The notes under the pieces were generated by a model, which was given only the letters and a program-made list of their open reading frames with translations, was not told the origin of the DNA and did no database searches. A program made the position numbers and the translations under genes. DNA of 64,000 bases from Acidobacteriaceae bacterium (GTDB taxonomy: Bacteria; Acidobacteriota; Terriglobia; Terriglobales; Acidobacteriaceae). The stretch is taken from NCBI GenBank assembly GCA_003151335.1, contig PLXE01000022.1:55640-119639 (forward strand). The letters are read 5' to 3'. Within the stretch, counting starts at the first letter, position 1, and each line of letters opens with the position of its first letter. This document shows, in pieces, positions 17,843-25,197 of this stretch.

Positions 17843-18259
17843 TCAACGGCTCACTTTGAAGGGGTTGAACACTTGGACGTTTAGCTGCTTGAAATCATCC
17901 TCGTTTCTTGTAGCTACGATCAGATCGTGCTTACGAGCCGTAGCGGCAATCATTCCATCCTCTACAAGGTCGTCTGATTTCCCGTGCATCAGTCGGCCCC
18001 ATTCACGAAACAAAGCTGTATCCATAGGAAGAATGTGATACGAGGCTTCCAGTTGATCAACCCATCGTTCGAGCTCCGTGGCCTTTTCTGGATCCTGGCG
18101 GCGTGTAAGCTCAATCCCTGCCTGCAATTCGCCCATAGTGACCGCTGAAAGAAACACTTGCTCATCTCGCAAATCCGTAAGCCAGGCGACAACAGCGCCG
18201 TGAGGCTTCTGCTTGCGCATTTCCGAAACCACATTGGTGTCCAACAGGTACTTTTTCAC
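17843..18259 (-). CDS. VapC-type PIN-domain toxin, copy 1
   Basis: The 138-residue protein has MKKYLLDTNVVSEMRKQ (first acidic residue Asp7), VTMGELQAGIELTRR (Glu in the middle site), DDLVEDGMIAATARKHDLIV (third acidic cluster) and VATRNEDDF (last Asp). All four positions of the PIN ribonuclease active site are present. It resembles the FitB branch, RNases that usually cleave tRNA or rRNA. The ATG overlaps the antitoxin stop by four bases. Three residue changes from the duplicate at 31997 plus a different last residue leave the active site intact. Confidence 0.85.
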   Translation of the reverse strand: MKKYLLDTNVVSEMRKQKPHGAVVAWLTDLRDEQVFLSAVTMGELQAGIELTRRQDPEKATELERWVDQLEASYHILPMDTALFREWGRLMHGKSDDLVEDGMIAATARKHDLIVATRNEDDFKQLNVQVFNPFKVSR

Positions 18260-18513
18260 TTGAAGTTCACAAGCTTCCGCCGCCGAAGCTTATGCCTGTC
18301 AGGAACTAGGTTTTCAAAGCGTGGGCCCGGACCAAGAAGCAATGCCCTGAGACTTGGCCGCGCGGATTTCTGCAGCCGATGCCATTCTTCGATCGGGACG
18401 AGCACAGCAGCCTCAACTCCGCGACGCGTAACGACTTGTGGACCCTTTTTGAGGGTGATTTCGAGCATCTCGCTAAACCGAGCTTTTGCGTCTTGCACCT
18501 GCCATGTAGCCAA
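18256..18513 (-). CDS. Phd/YefM-type antitoxin of VapC, copy 1
   Basis: The 85-residue protein begins MATWQVQDAKARFSEMLE, followed by KGPQVVTRRGVEAAVLVPIE, a Phd/YefM antitoxin fold with strand-helix DNA-binding unit. The basic tail from about residue 55 (RPSLRALLLGPGPRFENLV) would wrap the toxin. It is first in the operon, overlaps vapC by ATGA, and has a palindromic operator 33 bases upstream. Confidence 0.8.
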   Translation of the reverse strand: MATWQVQDAKARFSEMLEITLKKGPQVVTRRGVEAAVLVPIEEWHRLQKSARPSLRALLLGPGPRFENLVPDRHKLRRRKLVNFK

Positions 18514-18545
18514 ATTGCACCTCCACTCGTTGTTACTTCAGCATA

Positions 18546-18567
18546 TGACTAGTCAGAACACTAGTCA
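18546..18567. promoter_or_regulatory. Palindromic operator of Phd/VapC copy 1
   Basis: TGACTAGT-CAGAAC-ACTAGTCA is a perfect 8-bp inverted repeat upstream of the antitoxin. In copy 2 (32700-32721) the first base of the left arm is C, so that operator has one mismatch. Confidence 0.6.
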
Positions 18568-18680
18568 AGGTCTCTATCGCCCCTCAAGATGCTTCGTGGT
18601 GGGGCACACGGAGCTGGCATCGGCGCTGGGGCATCCGTTCTACCAGTGGCTCAGCAGTTGTCTCACGTCAACTGGCCGTT

Positions 18681-18914
18681 TTAGTGGCGAGCCCCATGCA
18701 TCCGTTCGTGGCATTCGGCGCACAGCGTGATTAAATTTTGTTCCTCATCACTACCTGAGTGGCTGCGGAATTTGAGATGGTGGACCTGCAGATTCTGCAT
18801 GCTACCGCAGACCTGGCAGCGCCATCCGTCGCGCTCTAGTACCTGTCGCTGCAGTTTCGCATAGCTCGTCGAATCGAGTCTCAGTCGCGGGTTCTTGGCT
18901 GGGATCTTTTTCAT
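18681..18914 (-). CDS. Small HNH endonuclease, copy 2 (operon end)
   Basis: The 77-residue protein has VLERDGWRCQVCGSMQNLQV, HHLKFRSHSGSDEEQNLITL and CAECHERMH, giving both CxxC zinc pairs, the catalytic HH pair and the late Asn. It is the last gene of a minus-strand operon running from about 21666 and overlaps the preceding gene by ATGA. Free-standing HNH proteins of this size occur next to phage recombination and packaging genes, and also in defence loci. It is about 80% identical to the copy at 15693. Confidence 0.8.
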   Translation of the reverse strand: MKKIPAKNPRLRLDSTSYAKLQRQVLERDGWRCQVCGSMQNLQVHHLKFRSHSGSDEEQNLITLCAECHERMHGARH

Positions 18915-19609
18915 GGGGCATTCCGGCTGACCTCAGATCGGAAGACCTCTTGTTGTTCGCCTGGCAGAAACTTGTAGTAGCGGGAGATGGATTGCAGCAG
19001 GAGCTCCGGATTACTACCGTCAATCGAAGCCCCGGCGAGAAAGTCGGCACAGATCATCTCGAGGCAGTAGCCCCGGGACTTGTCCGATCCCAGCATCAAA
19101 GCCGCGGCCTCGATCGCTCGTTCGATAACCGGCATCTGGCTCTTATAAACCTTGAAATAGATCAGCTCTGAGGGCTCGCTGTCCTTGCCCGTCAGTTCCT
19201 TTTCCACTTCCCGCTGGAACTCCGCCTTGGGCATCTGTCTGGCCTTGTGCAACCAGGTTGCACAATCGAAGTGCTGACCCTCCCGGCGCACCAGCTTGGC
19301 CAACTCCAGCCCCTTCGTCCATCCCACCTGTTTCAGCTCTCTCCTGACCTGGGGTGGGAGATGTTCGTGAATCGACATCAGGTAGTAGGCTTTCCTTCTC
19401 GACTCCGGGAACCGGCGCTCCAGGAACTCATCGAACGACTTCAGGTTCTCCAGCCGCCAGTACTGGCCGGCGCGTACTTCGCAAAGATACTTGCCCAGTT
19501 CCACAAACCTGGTATCGCGCTCGTTCTCATGCCGGGCCTCCCAGGCCAGAATCGCGTCGATCTTGCTCAGCACCTCCTGGGCACGGCGGCGATTCAGCTT
19601 AGGCGGCAT
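18911..19609 (-). CDS. Helical DNA-binding-like protein of the recombination module
   Basis: I do not recognise a named family. From the chosen ATG at 19609 the protein has ~232 residues, mostly charged and helical. Residues ~50-80 (LKSFDEFLERRFPESRRKAY, then YLMSIHEHL) look like a helix-turn-helix of the ParB/DUF3102-like kind. The C-terminal half (ELIYFKVYKSQMPVIERAIE, KSRGYCLEMICADFLAG) is what the truncated copy at 15917 retains. An upstream start at 19654 would overlap the nuclease gene; 19609 leaves a 10-base gap. It lies between the Cas4/RecB-like nuclease and the HNH gene. Confidence 0.6.
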   Translation of the reverse strand: MPPKLNRRRAQEVLSKIDAILAWEARHENERDTRFVELGKYLCEVRAGQYWRLENLKSFDEFLERRFPESRRKAYYLMSIHEHLPPQVRRELKQVGWTKGLELAKLVRREGQHFDCATWLHKARQMPKAEFQREVEKELTGKDSEPSELIYFKVYKSQMPVIERAIEAAALMLGSDKSRGYCLEMICADFLAGASIDGSNPELLLQSISRYYKFLPGEQQEVFRSEVSRNAP

Positions 19610-19619
19610 GGGCGGATAC

Positions 19620-20420
19620 TTAGTAACCAAGTTCGTCAAACAGACCAAGATCAACCCCCGGCTTGCGGATCAGCCCGCCCTCAACCAGGTCGCGCTGGTC
19701 GAGACAGAGCCCGAGGAAGGGACAGGTGGTACACGGGTTCTGGGGAAACCGGATGCCGCTGTGCGGCAGGAACAGTCCAGATTCGATCCGACGTACCGTG
19801 TCGTCGACCAGGGTCTCGAACTCCTGCCGCTGTTGGTCCGTGATGGTAGCCCGGAGATACTGGACTTCAACCGTGCGCTTACGAACAAAGACGACCTGGG
19901 CAACTTCATTGATTCCGGCCATCCAGGAATAGCAGACCAGCTGCGGGTCCAGGGCTGCAATGCCGTCAGGTTCCTCGGGATAGCGGGCGGAGCTGGTCTT
20001 CCACTCCAGCACACAGGGTGTGCTGTCCAGTTCCCCGATCGCATCGACAAAGGCGACAAAGCTGTTGCCAGAACTCAGCGTACGTGTGAATCGGATCTGT
20101 TGATGGCTGTGCGGCTGGTGAATCTGGACGCGCCCGTCCTGGACGAAGCGCTCGAGCAACTGAATGCCTTGCTGAAACATATGGTCCCAAGTGTCGTTTC
20201 CCGAGTAGGTCAGATCCAGGTTCTTGCAGGGTACCCACTGTTCGAACAGGACAGCCGCTGGATCTTCGCGACGGAACAAAGCCGCCACCGCCCGCTCGAA
20301 GCAGCGACCGAAGAGCATGGCAGCGCGGACATCTTTTTCTTGCCAGCCTTCGAGATAGCGTTGGCGGTAACGGCGAGGACAGGTCAGGTATTGGGAAATC
20401 TGGGTGTAGCTGTAATTCAT
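19620..20420 (-). CDS. PD-(D/E)XK nuclease of the Cas4/RecB type
   Basis: The 266-residue protein starts MNYSYTQISQYLTCPRRYRQ with a first Cys at 14. It has FVAFVDAIGEL (Asp126), VLEWKTS (Glu139-Trp-Lys141) and a DPQLVCYSW Gln-Tyr motif, followed by NPCTTCPFLGLCL (Cys230, 233, 239). One N-terminal plus three C-terminal Cys is the 4Fe-4S arrangement of Cas4, AddB and phage RecB-like exonucleases, and D-EXK-Q is the catalytic set. It would act as a DNA 5' or end-processing exonuclease. No cas1/cas2 or repeat array is nearby, so a phage recombination role is more likely than CRISPR adaptation. It overlaps its upstream neighbour by ATGA. Confidence 0.8.
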   Translation of the reverse strand: MNYSYTQISQYLTCPRRYRQRYLEGWQEKDVRAAMLFGRCFERAVAALFRREDPAAVLFEQWVPCKNLDLTYSGNDTWDHMFQQGIQLLERFVQDGRVQIHQPHSHQQIRFTRTLSSGNSFVAFVDAIGELDSTPCVLEWKTSSARYPEEPDGIAALDPQLVCYSWMAGINEVAQVVFVRKRTVEVQYLRATITDQQRQEFETLVDDTVRRIESGLFLPHSGIRFPQNPCTTCPFLGLCLDQRDLVEGGLIRKPGVDLGLFDELGY

Positions 20421-20878
20421 CGTGATGCCCTTTCCTTCCCCGTACCGTTACCGTTGCCAGCCGGCGGAACGCGGACGGCGGTGGCCAGCTCTTCCCACTG
20501 GCTGGCAGGGGCGAAGCCGTCAAAGTTCACCAGCGAGATGCCGTTGACCACGGTGTGGCTGATCTTCACGACGCCGACTAGGCCGCGCAGGGCGCGCTCG
20601 TCGACCTCGTCCTGGCTCAGCAGTTCGGGGTCATAGAGAAAATCCCGCAAGAACCAACCGAGCTTCCACATCGCCTTTGGGGTGCAGTAGAGGCGGCTGA
20701 CGATCGAGCGTCCAGCAAATGGCTCGGGTTCGAGAACGGAGAGCCGGATCAGATAAAAGCGCTTCTGGGCTTGCCAGCGATGTTGCGCCCCATCAAGCCG
20801 AACGAGAAATATGCCGTCCGGAACCTCGGAGTGCGAATCACGCGCGGTCTCGGAGAGCCCGGGAACATGACGTTTCAT
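20417..20878 (-). CDS. DUF669-like / single-strand-binding-like protein
   Basis: The 153-residue protein has no signal peptide or membrane span. The body (GIFLVRLDGAQHRWQAQKRF, SRLYCTPKAMWKLGWFLRDF, VVKISHTVVNGISLVNFDGF) resembles DUF669-type phage proteins and OB-like ssDNA-binding proteins that accompany phage recombinases; this is a weak resemblance read by eye. The C-terminus is Gly/Asn-rich and basic (PPAGNGNGTGKERASR). It overlaps the genes on both sides by four bases, so it is co-translated with the SSAP-like protein and the nuclease. Confidence 0.5.
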   Translation of the reverse strand: MKRHVPGLSETARDSHSEVPDGIFLVRLDGAQHRWQAQKRFYLIRLSVLEPEPFAGRSIVSRLYCTPKAMWKLGWFLRDFLYDPELLSQDEVDERALRGLVGVVKISHTVVNGISLVNFDGFAPASQWEELATAVRVPPAGNGNGTGKERASR

Positions 20879-21666
20879 CCCGCCACCTCCTGGCTTGGAG
20901 GTGCATAGCTGTTGAGCTGGCAGAGCAGGCCATCACGGTCCTTCTTCGCCGCTTCGGCAAGTTGCTGCACGAAGCTTTCGACCTGCTCACGAGTGGCGTC
21001 TTTGAGTGCTTTGGTACCGCAGAAGTCGACGGCATAGGCTTTTACCAGCTCGGGATTGAGCTTGTGCTGGCGGATGATCTGGCAGAGCCGGTCGCGGACC
21101 TTGTGACCGGCACCACCATTGCCGTTCCCGTTTCCGTTGGTATTTTGGGGTGGAAATTTGCGTTGATCGCTGGGACCTGCCATCGGACCAGGATTCGATC
21201 CGATCTCCTCGACCGAACAGATCCCGATGCCATATGCCTTGCGCAGGGCACGATTGACGGCTCGGGTTTCCGCGATCCGCATTTCGGCGCCGCGAACCAG
21301 CAGAGATACGTTGGAAGGGTCGGCATCGCCGTAGCCGACGAAACCCGCGGAATCTTTGGACGGATACACCGTCGCCTTGAGGACGAAGCGATTCGCTGCA
21401 GAATCACACAGCGAATCGACGGCTTCGACGTGGATACCGCGGCATCTCTTGCGACGCGCCAGGCGAACAAGTCCGGTGTGGGTTACAAACCAGCCATTCT
21501 CAAGCTGGATCACATCTCCACTCGCAAAGGAGAAGCTGAATTGTTTGGTCAGCTCTTTTAGCGCTTGGATCCGTGCTCGGTTGATGTTCGGGTAAAGCTT
21601 CTTGACTAGGGAAGTGTTGTGGCGTATTAGCTGGAGGTTGTTCTTGTCGAGATTCTTGGAAGGCAT
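20875..21666 (-). CDS. Possible single-strand annealing protein (SSAP-like)
   Basis: This is the first gene of the operon; the ATG at 21666 has GAGG six bases ahead. The 263-residue product has a compact N-terminal domain with GLVRLARRKRCRGIHVEAVD, GFVGYGDADPSNVSLLVRGA and the end motif AETRAVNRALRKAYGIGICS. A motif of the kind AETRAVNRALRKAYG near the end of the fold is seen in Rad52/Erf-type annealing proteins. A low-complexity linker (NTNGNGNGNGG) separates it from a helical C-terminal domain (residues ~200-255). The neighbours (DUF669-like, RecB-like) support an annealing recombinase, but the fold is an inference. A truncated second copy lies at 21957. Confidence 0.5.
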   Translation of the reverse strand: MPSKNLDKNNLQLIRHNTSLVKKLYPNINRARIQALKELTKQFSFSFASGDVIQLENGWFVTHTGLVRLARRKRCRGIHVEAVDSLCDSAANRFVLKATVYPSKDSAGFVGYGDADPSNVSLLVRGAEMRIAETRAVNRALRKAYGIGICSVEEIGSNPGPMAGPSDQRKFPPQNTNGNGNGNGGAGHKVRDRLCQIIRQHKLNPELVKAYAVDFCGTKALKDATREQVESFVQQLAEAAKKDRDGLLCQLNSYAPPSQEVAG

Positions 21667-21741
21667 AAGCACCTCGTTGATATATCTAAATGATATCAAA
21701 ACGCTATCTCTTCAGCAAGAGAAATTGTTGGTGATTTGCAA

Positions 21742-21945
21742 ATGAACGAACCCCGAGTTCCCGTGCTTATCCGAATACGCGCCGACTTGAAAGCGAGGAT
21801 CGCAGAACTCGCAAAACGGGAGCACCGCTCGACGAATCAACAAATCGAGTTCCTTCTCGAGCGCGCCTTGGCACAAATGGTGGAAGACACCGATCGCTCG
21901 CGGACGCCAAGCGAGAAACGCAAACAAAAAAGGGAAGGGACTTAA
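21742..21945 (+). CDS. Ribbon-helix-helix (Arc-like) protein
   Basis: The 67-residue protein, from the ATG at 21742, reads MNEPRVPVLIRIRADLKARI, then AELAKREHRSTNQQIEFLLE, the usual Arc/MetJ ribbon-helix-helix fold with a basic tail (SEKRKQKREGT). It is the only plus-strand gene between the intact SSAP-like gene and its truncated copy, divergent from the operon start. No toxin gene follows it. It could be the operon repressor or an orphan antitoxin. Confidence 0.65.
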   Translation: MNEPRVPVLIRIRADLKARIAELAKREHRSTNQQIEFLLERALAQMVEDTDRSRTPSEKRKQKREGT

Positions 21946-21956
21946 CAAGCCTGGCA

Positions 21957-22347
21957 GAGCGCGATCGACGGCTCGGGTTTCCGCGATCTGCATCTCGGCG
22001 CCGCGGACCATCAGAGAAACGTTGGAGGGGTCGGCATCGCCGTAGCCGACGAAACCGGCGGAATCTTTGGACGGATGCACCGTCACCTTGAGGACGAAGC
22101 GATTCGCCGCGGAATCACACAACGAATCGACGCCCTCCACATGGATACCGCGGCATCTCTTGCGACGCGCTAGGCGAATGAGACCGGTGTACCAATGGTT
22201 GTTGAGGTACAGCAAGTCCCCAACAGCGACCGAGAAGTTGTTCTGTTTCGTAATCTCCGCAAGTGCCATGCAAGCTTCTCGAGACAAGTTGGCCCAAGTC
22301 CTTCGAGCAACGCGGATGCTCGTTTGGATAGCATTTCTTCTCTTCAT
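21957..22347 (-). pseudogene. 3'-truncated copy of the SSAP-like gene
   Basis: From 22347 the product (MKRRNAIQTSIRVARRTWAN) diverges at first, then becomes nearly identical to the SSAP-like protein (GLIRLARRKRCRGIHVEGVD, GFVGYGDADPSNVSLMVRGA, AETRAVDRAL). Homology stops at about base 21958. The open frame then runs on antisense through the RHH gene, giving a meaningless tail. The linker and C-terminal domain are missing. The N-terminal differences mean this is a diverged paralogue that was later cut, not a fresh duplication. Confidence 0.7.
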
Positions 22348-22386
22348 TATTTAGGGCTCCTTCGTCGATCTGCGGTCGTTGTACTT

Positions 22387-22435
22387 AAGCGCCTATGTAT
22401 CTGAATATCTGATTTATACATGAGCGCCTAAGTAT
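22387..22435. promoter_or_regulatory. Paired 14-bp direct repeats, likely operator
   Basis: AAGCGCCTATGTAT (22387-22400) and GAGCGCCTAAGTAT (22422-22435) match at 12 of 14 bases and are 35 bases apart. They sit in an AT-rich stretch between the divergent genes at 22347 (minus) and 22494 (plus), which suits a repressor-binding promoter region. Confidence 0.5.
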
Positions 22436-22493
22436 ATGTCAAGTGTTTTGTAGTTGATTTCTGTTAAGCTCGAACATTAGCCTGTGAGTCAAT

Positions 22494-22679
22494 ATGGGCA
22501 AGAAGAAGAACCCGAACGCGGTGGCTTTGGGGAAACTTGGTGGATCGAAAGGCGGCAAGATTCGAGCTGCCCGGCTCACCCCTGAACGGAGACGCGAAAT
22601 TGCTCGTAACGCCGTCCTCGCAAGATGGGCCAAAGCTAAGGAGAAAGCCCAGCAGAACAAGCGGCCAAACAAAAGCTAA
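22494..22679 (+). CDS. Small basic conserved protein
   Basis: The 61-residue, very basic protein reads MGKKKNPNAVALGKLGGSKG, then KIRAARLTPERRREIARNAV and LARWAKAKEKA. Short proteins with the GKLGG(S/K)..R....LT..RR.EIAR.A...RW pattern are common in soil bacteria and phages; no function is known to me. The Gly-Lys-rich head and helical tail suggest nucleic-acid binding. The 214 bases that follow (22680-22893) contain no recognisable gene. Confidence 0.6.
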   Translation: MGKKKNPNAVALGKLGGSKGGKIRAARLTPERRREIARNAVLARWAKAKEKAQQNKRPNKS

Positions 22680-22893
22680 CGGGCGAAACGGTTGATGATT
22701 ACACGTAAGCAAGAGAGAAATCTCATAAACTGGTGCTGCTGCCTTCAGAATTTGCTTTTTCCCGCTAACTTGATTACTACGTAGATTCGATATTCCTCGA
22801 TTTCGTGTTTTCTTCGCCACTCTCGCACGAAATCTGTTAACGTTAGTTCTAAGGGCTGGCTGTGACCCGTACCGCTTCGGCGGGGAGGTTGTC

Positions 22894-23685
22894 ATGAGCC
22901 ATAGAAAGACGGTTACCGAAAAGACCCTTACCGCAAATCGCCTGAACGCCAAACGCTCGACTGGCCCTCGAACCGAGCGAGGCAAGAACACTTCAAAGTT
23001 CAATGCCGTGAAAACCGGGCTGTTCGCCGAACACGTGGTTATTCCCATCTGCGATGGCGAAGGCAGTGAAGAGCAATTTGCGCGGTTGCTCGCTGACCTA
23101 CAACAGGAATTCCAGCCAGAGGGTCCACTTGAGGAGTTCTACGTCGGGAAGATAGCGAAGAGCATGTGGAGACTTCGTCGAGCGACCTGCGCGGAGAAAG
23201 GCTCGGTCCGACGGGGGAAGCTGCCAGATATATATGTACGTCTGAAAACTAAACCTATCACGGACGCAATCGGGATTGTGCAAAGTGCACAGATGGAGAT
23301 CAAGACCACAGGGACCCTCTCGCCAGCAGCTTATGCGGCAGTTCTCGCCGAAATAAGAAGAATACAGGCATGCGGGCCGCAATCCGAGGAAGGGATCATT
23401 CTTGCTGAGCCCAAGATCGACGATCAGTTCTTGCTTTTACTGGAGAGGTGCCGGAAGCTGCTCGAAATGGCGCTCGAAGGGGTACCCCGTTGGCTAGAAG
23501 AGGAACTCGAGGATTCCCGCCCTATGTATGCTCTCCCTTCCGACTCTGTTGTAAGCGATATTCTCCGGTACGAGACAGCAGCAGAGAAAGAGTTTGACTG
23601 GGCACTGCAGAAACTACTCGAATCTCAGCAGAGGCGACGGAAGGCTCAGGCGCCAGCGAGCATTCAGGTTTCAAGCGATCAGTAG
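22894..23685 (+). CDS. Acidobacteria-type 263-residue conserved hypothetical
   Basis: The ATG follows a strong GGGGAGG site. The N-terminus (NRLNAKRSTGPRTERGKNTS, then KFNAVKTGL) is the N-x-x-x-STGP-x-T-x-x-G-K signature of a large soil-bacterial family of unknown function, usually present in many copies. The middle is helical and charged. The C-terminus (ILRYETAAEKEFDWALQKLL, ESQQRRRKAQ, QVSSDQ) recurs as isolated fragments at 24940, 26985 and 35014. This is the only full-length member in the window. No catalytic motif is visible. Confidence 0.7.
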   Translation: MSHRKTVTEKTLTANRLNAKRSTGPRTERGKNTSKFNAVKTGLFAEHVVIPICDGEGSEEQFARLLADLQQEFQPEGPLEEFYVGKIAKSMWRLRRATCAEKGSVRRGKLPDIYVRLKTKPITDAIGIVQSAQMEIKTTGTLSPAAYAAVLAEIRRIQACGPQSEEGIILAEPKIDDQFLLLLERCRKLLEMALEGVPRWLEEELEDSRPMYALPSDSVVSDILRYETAAEKEFDWALQKLLESQQRRRKAQAPASIQVSSDQ

Positions 23686-23775
23686 AGCTACACCGCGGAC
23701 CCACGGCTGCAACGCCGGATGTTGAACGCCATCGCGGCGCGCTCCGCGCTGCGGGTTTTGAGGGTTCGATTCGCT

Positions 23776-23910
23776 CAGTTTTTCATGGTCCGCATAGTCC
23801 CCAGACCCAGCAGGAGGTCGTCGCTGGTGACCAGCGTCAGATCCATGACTTGAGCCGTCGCCGCGGCGCTGCATCTGCTGGGCGGCCAGCACGCTCTCGT
23901 GGGTCTCGAC
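23776..23910 (-). pseudogene. VapC 3'-end fossil
   Basis: The reverse strand encodes a piece ending DLTLVTSDDLLLGLGTMRTM plus KN and stop, matching the end of the VapC at 34322 (DLTLVTSDDNLLSLGTIRTM plus KN). Upstream residues are missing and partly scrambled. The 3' flank (about 23700-23775) is also shared with the fossil at 33281, so the repeated unit is longer than the coding piece. The gap 23686-23947 contains nothing else I can support. Confidence 0.7.
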
Positions 23911-23947
23911 CGCGGGTTATCCGAGCAAATCGGCTGGCATAATGCAC

Positions 23948-23977
23948 TTGACGGCATTATGCCTCATACGGCATAGT
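23948..23977 (+). promoter_or_regulatory. Promoter and palindromic operator of the HigBA-like pair
   Basis: TTGACG (23948-23953) is followed after 18 bases by CATAGT (23972-23977), a plausible sigma-70 promoter. The palindrome TATGCC-TCATAC-GGCATA (23958-23963 / 23970-23975) lies between and over these boxes, placing a repressor directly on the promoter 13 bases before the toxin ATG. Confidence 0.55.
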
Positions 23978-23989
23978 AGGAATATTCTT

Positions 23990-24358
23990 ATGACGAGATG
24001 GACTGTTGAAATCGGCGACGAGTTTGAGCCGGAATTCAACGAGCTGCACGAGAACGTGCGTGCTGAAGTCCTCGCTCTGTCGCGGGTTTTACAGCAATTT
24101 GGCCCGCAATTGGGAAGGCCACGCGTCGACACGCTCAATGGCTCCCGCCACGCCAATATGAAGGAGCTGCGGTTTAGTGCGGCTGACGGCGAGTGGCGAG
24201 TCGCTTTTGCCTTCGATCCGAAACGCAAGGCCATCCTGTTGGTGGCGGGGGATAAGTCAGGCGTGAGCGAAAAGAAGTTTTATAGGCGCCTCATCGCCAA
24301 AGCCGACGAGCGGTTTGACGCGCATCTTAACCGGCTAAGAAAGAAGGAAAGGAATTAG
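23990..24358 (+). CDS. HigB/RelE-superfamily toxin (phage-derived Gp49-like)
   Basis: The 122-residue protein from the ATG at 23990 reads WTVEIGDEFEPEFNELHENV, GPQLGRPRVDTLNGSRHANM, KELRFSAADGEWRVAFAFDP and KKFYRRLIAKADERFDAHL. The layout (toxin first, KELR followed by W-R-V-A-F-A-F-D) fits the phage-derived Gp49-like/HigB branch of RelE-type mRNA interferases. The XRE-type antitoxin follows after 3 bases, the reversed gene order typical of higBA. An operator palindrome sits upstream. Confidence 0.8.
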   Translation: MTRWTVEIGDEFEPEFNELHENVRAEVLALSRVLQQFGPQLGRPRVDTLNGSRHANMKELRFSAADGEWRVAFAFDPKRKAILLVAGDKSGVSEKKFYRRLIAKADERFDAHLNRLRKKERN

Positions 24359-24361
24359 GCC

Positions 24362-24721
24362 ATGGCCAGGAACGTGAACGACATTATTGAGAAGCTCAGC
24401 GCCGCGCAGCGCAAGAAGGTCGAGACACGCGCAGCTCAGCTCATTGCTGAGGAAATGACGCTCCGGGAGATTCGGAAAGCGCGCAAGCTGACGCAGCAGA
24501 AAATCGCCAAGTCCCTGCGCATCGGACAGGAAGGCGTCTCAAAAATCGAAAAGCGCAGCGACCTCCTGATCTCCACTCTGCGGGGCTATGTCGAGGCCAT
24601 GGGTGGACAACTGTCCCTTGTGGCCGAATTTCCAGGCCGAGAGCCCGTTGTTTTGTCAGGGATTGGTGAAGAAGCGCCAGACCCTAAGCCAAGAAGGAAG
24701 CACGCCCGCGCCGCTGCCTAA
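24362..24721 (+). CDS. HigA-like XRE-family antitoxin
   Basis: The 119-residue protein has a helical N-terminal part (residues 1-40) and a HTH_3 domain at ~45-90: TLREIRKARKLTQQKIAKSL, then RIGQEGVSKIEKRSDLLIST and LRGYVEAMGGQLSLVAEF. The C-terminal tail is Pro/Arg-rich. It follows the toxin directly and would neutralise it and repress the shared promoter. Confidence 0.8.
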   Translation: MARNVNDIIEKLSAAQRKKVETRAAQLIAEEMTLREIRKARKLTQQKIAKSLRIGQEGVSKIEKRSDLLISTLRGYVEAMGGQLSLVAEFPGREPVVLSGIGEEAPDPKPRRKHARAAA

Positions 24722-24749
24722 CATGATTCGGTGTAAGGGTACCAATTCT

Positions 24750-24830
24750 ATGCCCGTCTCGACGCTGAACGCGCAGGATGGAATCGATCACCAACAACAT
24801 GGCGATCGTGCCGGCGGGTCACCACAACTA
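24750..24830 (+). pseudogene. Fossil of the secreted beta-repeat protein
   Basis: The sequence encodes VSTLNAQDG, then after a one-base shift ITNNMAIVPAG. In the gene at 39542 the same stretch reads VVSTLNAVDGSITNNMAIVP. Only this motif of the repeat survives. It is about 15 kb from the nearest intact copy and lies between a TA module and another gene fossil. Confidence 0.6.
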
Positions 24831-24939
24831 CCGGGAAGTCGCGCTGCCTCTGGGAGCACGCCTTCCAAACTTCTGGGGATACAGGGCATTTGAGAAATCT
24901 AAACTACAACCTTCATTTACGCAGCCCTCGGTAGACCGA

Positions 24940-25065
24940 AACTCAGAAATCACGATCCAGCCCCAGTTTGCATACGCCATCAAACAACTGGAGCGTTTGC
25001 AGCTGGCTCGCAAAGGGGAGCACGTACCAGCGCCAGTGAGCGTTCAGGTTTCAGCCGATCAGTAG
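24940..25065 (+). pseudogene. Tail fragment of the 263-residue family
   Basis: The frame reads QFAYAIKQLERLQLARKGEH, then VPAPVSVQVSADQ and stop. This corresponds to the C-terminus of the 22894 protein family but is closer to a QLERLQ-type subfamily. The last ~38 bases, through the stop and the following GAG, match the other three copies. No start or body is present. 25066-25197 holds only the promoter region of the next operon. Confidence 0.65.
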
Positions 25066-25197
25066 AGTGTTGCGGGGGAGTGCGACCGGCACCTTCGTCC
25101 TCGCCAGAGCCAGCGTGCCCATGACGGTCTAGCCCTGCCAACAGGGCGCCGACCACCTGCAGTTGATTGAGCCTCAAGAAAGTTGTAGTATTGTGCT

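Larger units (their letters stand above)
17798..18593. repeat. 796-bp duplicated Phd/VapC cassette, copy 1
   Basis: This segment is repeated at 31952-32747 in the same orientation with a constant offset of 14154. A hand comparison finds 13 substitutions and no indels (about 98.4% identity). It contains the whole vapC gene, its antitoxin, the promoter/operator and short flanks. Both ends stop abruptly in unrelated sequence. No transposase or terminal inverted repeat was found at the edges. Confidence 0.85.

Noticed and set aside
17798..18593. Insertion sequence carrying the VapC cassette
   Set aside because: No transposase, no terminal inverted repeats and no visible target duplication at either copy; recorded as a plain repeat.
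19620..20420. cas4 gene of a CRISPR-Cas system
   Set aside because: The Fe-S nuclease motifs fit, but there are no other cas genes and no direct-repeat/spacer array anywhere in the window.
22494..22679. Ribosomal or histone-like protein
   Set aside because: The small basic protein has the wrong motif pattern for HU or any ribosomal protein I know; left as conserved hypothetical.
24588..24893. 101-codon ORF after the XRE antitoxin
   Set aside because: It overlaps the antitoxin in another frame and continues through the beta-repeat fossil; treated as pseudogene sequence.
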